Of a stretch of 64,000 bases of DNA, positions 1 to 12,400 are shown piece by piece. Origin of the DNA: Glandiceps talaboti (lineage: Eukaryota > Hemichordata > Enteropneusta > Spengelidae); contig NC_135551.1 of NCBI RefSeq assembly GCF_964340395.1, positions 12,114,379 through 12,178,378 on the forward strand. Reading direction: 5' to 3'. How positions within the stretch are numbered: the first letter of the stretch is position 1; the number at the start of each line of letters is the position of its first letter. Position numbers and translations under genes: made by a program. Below the pieces are notes generated by a model. That model was not told the origin of the DNA, ran no database searches, and saw nothing but the letters and a program-made list of their open reading frames with translations.

Positions 1-323
1 CACATAAGTGTAAACATTGGAAGTCCCAAAACAGCACTGCAAGTTCATGGAACTCTAAATAGACTAGTTTTCAGAGACACCTCCCTACTGAGACTATAAT
101 TAAACCAACGTCCATTCAATAGCTTATCACTGTTTTATCAACACGTTGCGACAATACATGTAGTTTTAGTTTGTGTCTATCTTAGAAAATGAAAGGCTCA
201 ACTACCAGGGTAATATTATCTTCAGATAAAACAAAACATGGGATGAGTTCATTGTAGCAATATGTATTCTATGATATCATGCTGTCATTTCATTTCAAAC
301 TGTGTACAATTTTAATTTGTTAG
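1..323. other. intron upstream of the first visible LTN1 exon
   Basis: No coding match to the listerin N-terminus is seen here. It ends with an acceptor (ttaatttgttag) at 323, so it is the 3' part of an intron whose upstream exon lies outside the window. Confidence 0.6.
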
Positions 324-422
324 GCTACTCAAGAGTTTACAGCAATGTGTAAAGAAAAAGATGAAGATATTGTCAAAGGTGTACTACCATACTGGCATCG
401 ACTTTATGCAAAGATAGCTAAT
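324..422 (+). CDS. LTN1: LTN1 exon 1 (first visible)
   Basis: 99 nt, phase 0 at both ends, donor gtaagt at 423. It codes for visible residues 1-33, including [10 protein letters not shown], which corresponds to human [10 protein letters not shown] near residue 100. This is the start of the conserved N-terminal helical region. Confidence 0.9.
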
Positions 423-3400
423 GTAAGTACTACTAGTTAATAAGTTATATTTGAAGTGCTTTGTTGTCAGTAAACCTGAATGTCATTCTCGTAAACCAGA
501 GCTGTTATTTCTTCAAAAAACTTCAAAATAACCAGACCTGTTCCGACAGCATATTTTGGACGGTGTCGTAAAAGAGGCCATGGTTTGCGACGATGCTGAA
601 TGTATGTCTTTTTTAAGTGTTCACTTCCAATGTCATAGATATTTGGGTACTAAATATGAATGTGATTACAAGTGATTTCCTGTAAAGACCAGTGGGACTA
701 CCCCACGATGATTGAACGCTAGATGGTTTTGTTACAAAGTTGTCTAAGTTACTTAGTACTAGTTTGTCACCTAAGATCATATTGATACAAGTATACTATA
801 TAGTTAGAAGTAAGTCTGACTGGACTTTTTTGATGACACATTAAGTTACCCTACACCAAGTGCATTGCCTAAACACTGCCACTAGAGGGCACTACTTATT
901 TGAAAGGTGTATTATCATTGAGTTAATGGCAATATTTTATATTGATAGGACCATGATAGGAGAGTTCGGGAAGCCATCCAACAAGCCCATGAACAGGTTG
1001 CTGTCAAAGTCCGTCGTAATTTAGCTCCACATCTGAAATTTTTAATGGGTCCATGGTTAGTAGGACAGTGTGATACGTATGGTCCTGCTGCTAGTGCTGC
1101 TAAGTCTGCCTTCAATGCTGCATTCCCACCTACTAAACAAACTGAAGCTATTGCCTACTGTAAAGAAGACATTTTAGCTGTAAGTTTGAAACTCTTTGTT
1201 TTGTTGTGAGATATATTCCTGACTGAAAACTGATGAAAGGGAGACTGAGTCAGAAACAGCTGACCGCCTTACAGTCTGTGATACCCCAATACACCATATT
1301 CCGGTTATAGGAAAGATAAAAGATTTCATGGTTTGGCCGCTAGGAGTGCTGTTCACAAGTTGTTTGATGGCAGCTCAGACCAGTCCACTATTAATATTCG
1401 TTAGTGGTCTGAGATGGCAGGGAGTGAATGCCAGCTTATTATAGCATAAGGACAGCAGACACACACTACTGTAATACTCTGTTATGGGCATTCAGAGTTC
1501 TTTCACACACATTTCATTCACTGCTAAGTGTCATGGCGACTGGTTACATGAAGCACTGCTAGGGAGGGGTAAATTTAACATTGCACTTATGCACTACCAC
1601 TCACTTTTGATCAACCTATAGAGAATTAATGTAATTGTTGTAAGGAAAATACATGTATAATGCATCCATTGATTGTTTTACTTTGATTCTATTGTTTTAC
1701 TTTGATTATATTGTTTTACTTTGATTATATTGTTTTACTTTGATTGTATTGTTTTTCTTTGATTCCATTGTTTTACTTTGATTCTATTGTTTTACTTTGA
1801 TTCTATTGTTTTACTTTGCTTCTATTGTTTTACTTTGATTCTATTGTTTTACTTTGATTGTATTGTTTTACTTTTCTTCTATTGTTTTACTTTGATTCTA
1901 TTGTTTTACTTTGATTCTATTGTTTTACTTTGCTTCTATTGTTTTACTTTGATTCTATTGTTTTACTTTGCTTCTATTGTTTACTTTGATTCTATTGTTT
2001 TACTTTGATTCTATTGTTTTACTTTGCTTCTATTGTTTTACTTTGATTCTATTGTTTTACTTTGCTTCTATTGTTTACTTTGATTCTATTGTTTTACTTT
2101 GATTCTATTGTTTAACTTTGATTATATTGTTTTACTTTGATTCTATTGTTTTACTTTGATTCTATTGTTTTACTTTGATTCTATTGTTTTACTTTGATTC
2201 TATTGTTTTATTGCAGTACTTAAAGGACAACCTGTTTAAACAAACACTGTCAACACTAAGTGATCCCAAGTAAGTGAATAGTCAATACACTAACTAAAAT
2301 TCTGGTAAGAGGTTTATTTTACTTACCCCAGGTGATAAGATTCAATACATTTTGTAGAAATCTGATTGAACATATGACATTCAATATTGTATATCAGGAA
2401 TCATAAATTTTAGGTTTATAGTTAATAAGTTAGGGTTTAACGCATTTTAATAAGTTAGTATGGTTAGGGGCAGTGTGCCTTCTAAGTCAGTTTGATGTGC
2501 AACTGACACACAGAATTTCCAGTGACACACCAATATTTGGTGTTCTCCTATCTCTTACTATGTGGTGACTCACAAGAAATGCCAGTTTTTATCATTTTGA
2601 TTCACAACAAAATTTGGCTATCAGTAGAGGGCACACTGGTTAGGGCAGTAAATAACTGTCAAAACAAATCAATAGTTTTTGAACATTACTAATACTAGTG
2701 ATGATGTGATACTTATTGAGGTAACAAAAACCCAGAAAATGTCATGTTCCTTCTGATAGTAATCATAATGAGAGCAAAGGGGTGGTGGTAAAATACGGAA
2801 ATTAGGCAGTAATATCAAGGAATGAGACTCATAAATCTGCCCAACGATGGAAATATACTGGTTAGAACAAAATATTTTATAACAAATTCCTGAAAAAGTA
2901 GCCAGTAACATATTGCAGAGTAGCTGGTTGTATTTGTTGGCTGTCAGCCCATATCTACCTCCCTTGATTAGTCTGTTTTTCAGGATCATTCTTTTCTATA
3001 GCTCTAACAGATAACAGTTTTTTCACACCTAAATTGGAATACTAATCCGCATTATCACTAGGCCTGTACTTTATCAGCACCTGTTACAGTGCATAATAAA
3101 ATATTATGTGTTTGATTGTTGCACAGATCAACACCACCAGAAGAAATGGAAGCCAAGTATAACCGAGTGATAACATCATCACTGCTAGCATTCAGACATT
3201 TCCTCCTTGTCTTACCAAAACAAGAACATGAAAACCTACAAGAAACATACCAGGGCTTCCTTACAGAGCCAAAGTTGTGGAAGTATGCCAAGAACAAAGC
3301 ACCACCAGTAAGACATTCTCTTTACATTGTCATATTTAAGCTAATAATGTAAGCCTTTCAAGTGATAAAATAGTGTAAGTAATGGTAAAGACAAACCAAT

Positions 3401-6400
3401 TCAATACAAACAAGCTTTACTTGTGTGGATATGACTAAAGTACATAATTATACAATTATACCTGTAAGCTTTAACAAATTATGATACATGGTATTGTAAC
3501 TTGAAAGTAAACAGTGTCTTGTACAAAATACAACTAAAACATTGAGGGATCACCAACGACTGTGCCTATCATACACATTTTATGTTCCCTAAGAACAATT
3601 TAGATAGATAAGAAACAGGCTTCCCACAGACCACTCAATACAAATATAAACACATCATCCAACCCCTACTGATACACAGACATACACATTGTCCTTGGAA
3701 CAAACAAGCTATTTAAAACCATCACATTGCTGGCTCAGATTTTGACACATACAAGTGTATTGATTCAAAGTTACAAGTGATATGTGTGTGCCCATACAGT
3801 GCCTGCTTGTCGGAGTGTGCTACAGTGCCTGCTACAGGAGTGTAGTGTTGTTTATATTTGTAATGAGTGGTCTGTGGGAAGCCTGTTTCTTATCTATCTA
3901 AATAGTTCTTTGGGAACATAAAATGTGTATGATATGCACAGTCCCTCGATGTTTTAGTTTTAATTTCATGCTGACACCTCCATTGTACTTCATACCATAG
4001 AGACCAAAGAGATCGATGAAACCAAGAAAATTTGAGGGGATTTACTAGCACAAACTACAATGGAAAGATACACTACAAACCGTTCTAATAGCTACCAGAT
4101 ACCAAACTGTAGTTATGTTCAAAAACTCGTTCTTCCCATGAACAATAATAGACGGGAACAATCTTGAAGATAGCGTGGTTAAAGCTGGATGTGTTGTATG
4201 ATGCCTTCAAGACATCCATACAGAATGATTAAGATAAGAGCCCTCTCTTTCCCTCGATTATATACCAGTTGTGTGGTCATTTGATGTATTTATACAGATA
4301 CAGATACATATATACAGAATTTGTTCTCTGATACACATTTTTGTATTTGACATATTTTCTTATTCCAGATCAGGGGAGCATTTTTCTCTGCCATTTCAGC
4401 AATGTGCCAGGCAATACCTCAAGTGGTTGATAATTATGCAAGCAAACTTTGTCCAGCTGTTCTTGGTAATATTGATGACACAGATCCAGCTGTTTGTCAA
4501 ACTCTTTGGGAGGCAGTGTTGTATGTAGTTTCCTCCATCACTGTAAGTTAATGCATAGACCTATCCAAATAAACACTGCCCTCATGTGGTAGTGATGTTA
4601 TTTCCTCATTGACAGTATTTAATAGACCTATCCAAATAAATGTGATAGTGTAGCAATTGCTAGTACCATCAAGGTAAGCTGTTGTAAATAGACCTATCCA
4701 CATAAACACTGCCCTCATGTGATAGTGTAGCAATTGTTACCATTATGGTAATCTGTTGTGAATAGACCTATTCAAATTAAAACTGCCGTCATGTGATACA
4801 GTGTAATGGTTTTGTCCATCACTGTAAGCTGTTGTAAATAGACCTTACCAAATAAACACTGCCCTCATGTGATACAGTGTACATGTACATGTAGTATTCT
4901 GTGGTTAATTCTGAAAAAATCCAAGTAAAATGTGCTTTATCTAGCTGGAAATAGGAAAACAGCATATTACACATATAAAAACAATGAAACAAGTTCACAC
5001 TTCAAGACTAACTTCCATGTTATGTTTTATCACTCAGGATTGTTGGAAACACATCAACACAAGGAAAGCCTTCCTACCAAAACTGTGGGTAATATTCCGT
5101 AATGCTGGTAATGGTTCCGCCACTGTCATCTATCCCAACTTATTACCACTACTTAGTAAAATACCAGTAGATGTCATTGGACAGGGAATAGGATTTTATC
5201 ATGAATTTTTTACCAACATGAAAACAGGGTAAGTTATTTACAACTTTATTTTGGTTCATTTATATGCAAAGAAAAAGAAGTCAATAGAGAAAACATGAGA
5301 ACGTAGTCACCTAAAGGTAGAGATATTACAGTAATTACTGAGGGCATTATGGCTAGCAATAGGTTCATATACAGATGCTATTTATGTGGTCTCTATAACA
5401 TCTGATTGGTTGTAGTGTTGATGTGCAAAGTCATTGTGATAAGTAGTGCATTTAATATATGAATGAAATGAACACCTCTTGGCTGGTACATTTCAGACGG
5501 TGCCGTACAGAGATCTGTACGTGGTTCATGACATTGTAACAGCTGCTCGATTATGTTCACATCATCAGCCCCCATGTTAAGTTTTGTTGCTTGGATCCTT
5601 GCAAAAATTGAGACTGTTTGAATTGGGTTAACTTTGGATATTTGGATTGTATGTGTATGGAGCTACACTGTATGTATACAGCTACACTGTATTATGCACT
5701 CATTGCGTACACGTATGCAATCCAATATTGCAGTGCAGTGCGGTGCAGTGCAGACACCTAGTATGTGCACTTAATCATTAGTACATACTTGCATTCACTT
5801 TAAATTTGTATCTCATTTGTTTTTCTCTATTTAGGTTGACAACTGACAGAGTTCACAGCAGTAGTAGTGAATGTGGAGCTGTGATCACAGCATTCATGGA
5901 GTGTCTACGATTCTCATTACTACAACATTTACAAACTACAGAGGGCAGTATAACAATACAAGATCATCTCATTTTAGACCAGGTAAACTCAAAATATTTA
6001 AGATTCACACTCAAGTAACATTAAAACTACAGATCAGTATAGGAATACAGGATCAGCTCATTTTAGACTAGGTAAACTCTAGATATTAAAGATTTACACT
6101 CACGTAGCATTTAGAGACTACGGTGTACAGAGAGCTGTATAACTCTACAGGATTATCTCACTCTGGACTAGGGTCCTCATAAAATATTGTTCATGTCATG
6201 TCATGTCGTGTTGTATTTTGTCATGTTAGATTGTTGATACTGTTCTGTTGTATTTTGTCACGTAAGGTTGTGTGGACTATTATGTTGAAATATGATGTCA
6301 AATTTATTCTAGCCTAGGGGAGGTTGAAATACTATGACAAATTTGTTGTAGCTTATGGAGGTTGAAATACAAATTTGTTGTAGCGTAGGGGAGTTCAAAT

Positions 6401-9400
6401 ACTATGTCAAATTTGTTGTAGGCCAGGGGAGGTTGAAATACTGTGACAAATTTGTTATAGCTTATGGAGGTTGAAATACAAATTTGTTGTAGCGTAGGGG
6501 AGTTCAAATAGTATGACAAATTTGTTGTAGCCTAGGGGAGGTTGAAATACAAATTTGTTCTAGCCTAGGGGAGGTTGAAATACTATGACAAATTTGTTGT
6601 AGCTTATGGAGGTTGAAATACAAATTTGTTGTAGCGTAGGGGAGTTCAAATAGTATGACAAATTTGTTGAAGCCTAGGGGAGGTTGAAATACAAATTTGT
6701 TGTAGCCTAGGGAGGTTGAACTTGAAATACTATGACAAATTTGTTGTAGCCTAGGGGAGGTTGAAATACAAATTTGTTGTAGCCTAGGGGAGGTTGAAAT
6801 ACAAATTTGTTGTAGCCTTGGGGAGGTTGAAATACAATGACAAATTTGTTCTGTTCCTTTGTGTTTTGTATTAATGTTTATTCTGATTTGAAACTTCATT
6901 CCCAAAATTTGGAAAGAAAACTATTGACAGTATTTCCCCTTCTTTATATTTCACCATCAGCTGATTCCATTACTGGAAGCCTCTATCCGTGAAGAGAAAA
7001 CACAGCTGGCATCATCTCCCCTGTACAGTCATACTTCAAGTCTATTAAATCACATGGAGAAGAACATTCAGTCTGATCATCCACAGAAGGAAACATACCT
7101 CAGGGTTTTAGATATATTCTGGACCAACTTTTCACCAATATGTATCAGTGTTGTTGATGAGTTAGATGAAATGTCCAAGGGACAACCATTGGAAAATATT
7201 GCATTCTTACTGGAATGTGTCAAGTCACCAAATGTTGTGCGAAAAGCAGCTGCAAAAAAATCCACCAGGGTTAAATTTACAGATGGACCAGGTATTGGTA
7301 CTGGTGCTAGGAGTAAAGTGAAACCTGTTGTTGAACAGATGAATAGAGAAGAAACACCAATCAAACAGGAATTAGATGACTTAGTTGATACACAACCCAT
7401 AAAAGAAGGACCACTACTTAGTCTTGTCTGCAAAGTATCCATAATGTCTCATCAATTTGCGCAGCAAAAACCATCTCAAATTCATCAAAAGTTTTTAGCA
7501 AAGCTTGTAAAAGACTTTGCATCTTCAGAGCTATTTAAAGCACTCACAGAAGTTGACACATCAGATGTCAAAGACAGTAAAAAAACAGAGGGAGAAATAA
7601 GCCATGGAGAAATTGAAAACAGGGCCTCATATGCTGGTAGTTTTTTCCACAAGATATTACTTCCATGGATAGAACAACTGGAAAACAGAGACTCGGCAAA
7701 TTATGGGATAGACTGTTTAGTTGATATGATTCTTGCTGTGGTCCAGTCATGTGACAATGAAGTTGAGAAAATACTACTATTGAATGAAGTGTTGGAGAAA
7801 TGCAGTAATACCATAGTGTTACATAATTTAGTCAATAAGGTAACTGAGTCCTGGTAGATCTTCCAGAATCTGGTAAAAATCAGATTGAGAAGCTTTGTAT
7901 TCTTTTGTTTTGTTTTGTATTGTTTTGTTTTGTTTTGTTTTGCAAGAATGAATGTTCTTTGGCTCTGGGTTCATATTTACAAATGAAAATTTCTAAATTA
8001 CAAACTTAGTAATTTACAAGATTTGGGGGTAGAAATTTTCATTTGATTTGCTTTATTTTTAACCTCTTTCATATCAACTGTGCATGGTCTGTATGTTCTC
8101 TTTGTAAATATGTTATAATACTAAGTTGTGTGTGCCTGACAACTGATCAATGTGATCTGGTTTGATGTGAAAATAAGAGATGGGGATGCAGTTGTATAAT
8201 GAATGTCGTCAAATCATCTCCACAAAAGGAGCCATGGTGTTAGTAGGATATACAACTCTGTGTTAACACGCCTCGATCAGTGTGCCTTCTAAGCCAATTT
8301 GACGCATCACTGACGCACACAATTTCTAGTGACACACCATTATTTGGTGTTCTCCTATCTCTTACTATGTGTTGAGTGTACCCTCTAAGCCAATTGGACG
8401 CATCACTGATGCACACAATTTCTAGTGATGCACCAAAATTTGGTGTTCTCCTATCTCTTACTAGGTGGTGACTCAAAATGCCAGTTTTTCTCATTTCAAC
8501 TCATAACAACAAAATTTGGCTATCATTAAAGGGCACACTGGCCGACATGCATTTCCATTACTTTTGCCAATTGTGATAAAACTCAAGGCTGTAACACAAA
8601 GTAGATTGATATCAATGACCTTATGTAGCCTAAGTATACTGGACATGATACAGAAAATTATCATTCCACAAAATGTAGTGTTTGTAATTGTCCACATTTA
8701 CTACATCCTATTCAATAATTGTCTTCTTTTTTCAATCTTCAGGCTGTTTCCACATCAAGTGATGCAGCAATTATGAAATGGTTGAAAGGACCTGAGTTTG
8801 GAAGCAAACTAGTCCAAGTCACAAAACAGCTATGTCATGACAGTATGACCTCTGACCCTTCTGAATCAACCAATGAATGCAGCTGGATGTTAATTAGTCT
8901 TGGTCTTTCAACCAATCAAAAACTTGGTAGGTCTCAGTTTCAACTTGAAAGTAAATGATGCTTGGAATGAAAATGTTCATGTGCCATTTGCAAAATACAT
9001 AGTTGATCATAGATAAATTTTGAATAGTTGTTGATGTCATGGTCAATATAAATTAGGGGATCCAAAACCCCTCACCTAACCCAAACCACAGCTCCCTAGC
9101 TCAGATACAAATATGTATCTATTGTAGAGTTGGTAGAATCACATTAAAGCTAGGGAGTCTAACTCTATTCCCATCCCTAATCTACGTCTAACCTTAACTC
9201 CCTAGTTTGAAGTTCAAAACAAAATATGTATCTATTATACAGTCAGTCCACTGCTCTACATTCTTGTCCAATCAGAAATACATGAACCTGGAAATTTTCC
9301 ACATAAATTCTAGGTGACATATATTATGTAATGTCTTGAATCTTGTGCTTTCTGTTTCAAGTATTGCCAGTCATTTCCTAAGTAAACCATATTTACTACA

Positions 9401-12400
9401 TTGTATATTTCAGAACCTGTCATAGCTGGTGAATACATGGAACAGATATTGAATACATTTCATCAGTCATTACCCAAATCAAAAGATGAAATGTCTGTCA
9501 ATCAACAACAATTACAGAGGTGTGTCAGTTTCATCTGTGATGTCATCAGTAACTTCTTCCATGCCCTTCAGGTTAGTAATAGATTTATGATGTCATCAGT
9601 AACTTCTTTCATACCCTTCAGGTTCGTAATAGATTTATGATGTCATCAGTAACTTCTTTCATGCCCTTCAGGTTAGTAATAGATTTGTGATGTCATCAGT
9701 AACTTCTTCAATGCCCTTCAGGTTAGTAATAGATTTATGATGTCATCAGTAACTTCTTCCATACCCTTCAGGTTAGTAATAGATTTATGATGTCATCAGT
9801 AACTTCTTTCATACCCTTCAGGTTCGTAATAGATTTATGATGTCATCAGTAACTTCTTTCATGCCCTTCAGGTTAGTAATAGATTTGTGATGTCATCAGT
9901 AACTTCTTCAATGCCCTTCAGGTTAGTAATAGATTTATGATGTCATCAGTAACTTCTTCCATACCCTTCAGGTTAGTAATAGATTTGTGATGTCATCAGT
10001 AACTTCTTCAATGCCCTTCAGGTTAGTAATAAATTTATGATGTCATCAGTAACTTCTTCCATGCCCTTCAGGTTAGTAATAGATTTATGATGTCATCAGT
10101 AACTTCTTTCATGCCCTTCAGGTTAGTAATAGATTTGTGATGTCATCAGTAACTTCTTTCATGCCCTTCAGTTTAGTAATAGATTTATGATGTCATCAGT
10201 AACTTCTTCCATGCCCTTCAGGTTAGTAATAGATTTGTGATGTCATCAGTAACTTCTTTCATGCCCTTCAGGTTAGTAATAGATTTGTGATGTCATCAGT
10301 AACTTCTTTCATGCCCTTCAGGTTAGTAATAGATTTGTGATGTCATCAGTAACTTCTTTCATGCCCTTCAGGTTAGTAATAGATTTGTGATGTCATCAGT
10401 AACTTCTTCCATACCCTTCAGGTTAGTAATAGATTTGTGATGTCATCAGTAACTTCTTCCATACCCTTCAGGTTAGTAATAGATTTGTGATGTCATCAGT
10501 AACTTCTTTCATGCCCTTCAGGTTAGTAATAGATTTGTGATGTCATCAGTAACTTCTTTCATGCCCTTCAGGTTAGTAATAGATTTGTGATGTCATCAGT
10601 AACTTCTTTCATGCCCTTCAGGTTAGTAATAGATTTATGATGTCATCAGTAACTTCTTTCATGCCCTTCAGGTTAGTAATAGATTTGTGATGTCATCAGT
10701 AACTTCTTTCATGCCCTTCAGGTTAGTAATAGATTTGTGATGTCATCAGTAACTTCTTCCATACCCTTCAGGTTAGTAATATATTTATGATGTCATCAGT
10801 AACTTCTTCCATGCCCTTCAGGTTAGTAATAGATTTATGATGTCATCAGTAACTTCTTTCACACCCTTCAGGTTAGTAATAGATTTATGATGTCATGAGT
10901 AACTTCTTTCACACCCTTCAGGTTAGTAATAGATTTGTGATGTCATCAGTAACTTCTTCCATGCCCTTCAGGTTAGTAATAGATTTGTGATGTCATCAGT
11001 AACTTCTTCCATACCCTTCAGGTTAGTAATAGATTTATGATGTCATCAGTAACTTCTTTCATGCCCTTCAGGTTAGTAATAGATTTTTGATGTCATCAGT
11101 AACTTCTTCCATGCCCTTCAGGTTAGTAATAGATTTGTGATGTCATCAGTGACTTCTTCCATACCCTTCAGGTTAGTAATAGATTTGTGATGTCATCAGT
11201 AACTTCTTTCACACCCTTCAGGTTAGTAATAGATTTATGATGTCATCAGTAACTTCTTTCATGCCCTTCAGGTTAGTAATAGATTTATGATGTCATCAGT
11301 AACTTCTTCCATACCCTTCAGGTTAGTAATAGATTTGTAATGTCATCAGTAACTTCTTCCATACCCTTCAGGTTAGTAATAGATTTATGATGTCATCAGT
11401 AACTTCTTCCATACCCTTCAGGTTAGTAATAGATTTATGATGTCATCAGTAACTTCTTCCATACCCTTCAGGTTAGTAATAGATTTATGATGTCATCAGT
11501 AACTTCTTCCATGCCCTTCAGGTTAGTAATAGATTTATGATGTCATCAGTAACTTCTTTCACACCCTTCAGGTTAGTAATAGATTTATGATGTCATCAGT
11601 AACTTCTTTCACACCCTTCAGGTTCGTAATAGATTTATGATGTCATCAGTAACTTCTTCCATGCCCTTCAGGTTAGTAATAGATTTGTGATGTCATCAGT
11701 AACTTCTTCCATGCACTTCAGGTTAGTAATAGATTTATGATGTCATCAGTAACTTCTTCCATACACTTCAGGTTAGTAATAGATTTATGATGTCACCAGT
11801 AACTTCTTTCATGCCCTTCAGGTTAGTAATAGATTTATGATGTCATCAGTAACTTCTTTCACACCCTTCAGGTTCGTAATAGATTTATGATGTCATCAGT
11901 AACTTCTTCCATACCCTTCAGGTTAGTAATAGATTTGTGATGTCATCAGTAACTTCTTCCATGCCATTCAGGTTAGTAATAGATTTATGATGTCATCAGT
12001 AACTTCTTCCATACCCTTCAGGTTAGTAATAGATTTGTGATGTCATCAGTAACTTCTTCCATGCCCTTCAGGTTAGTAATAGATTTGTGATGTCATCAGT
12101 AACTTCTTCCATGCCCTTCAGGTTAGTAATAGATTTGTGATGTCATCAGTAACTTCTTCCATGCCCTTCAGGTTAGTAATAGATTTGTGATGTCATCAGT
12201 AACTTCTTCCATGCCCTTCAGGTTAGTAATAGATTTATGATGTCATCAGTAACTTCTTCCATACCCTTCAAGTTAGTAATATATTTATGATGTCATCAGT
12301 AGCTTCTTCCATACCCTTCAGGTTAGTAATAGATTTATGATGTCATCAGTAACTTCTTCCATACCCTTCAGGTTAGTAATAGATTTATGATGTCATCAGT

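Noticed and set aside
1-323. Start codon or upstream exon of LTN1
   Set aside because: No match to the listerin N-terminus is seen, and exon 1 enters through an acceptor at 323.
7054-7857. Stand-alone 267-codon gene
   Set aside because: It is the interior of LTN1 exon 8 plus 18 intron bases; the frame is open upstream of the Met to the acceptor at 6960.
9401-9640. 79-codon open frame ending VIDL as an alternative end of the protein
   Set aside because: Read-through of the exon 10 donor into the array; would truncate listerin before the RWD and RING. No support without transcript data.
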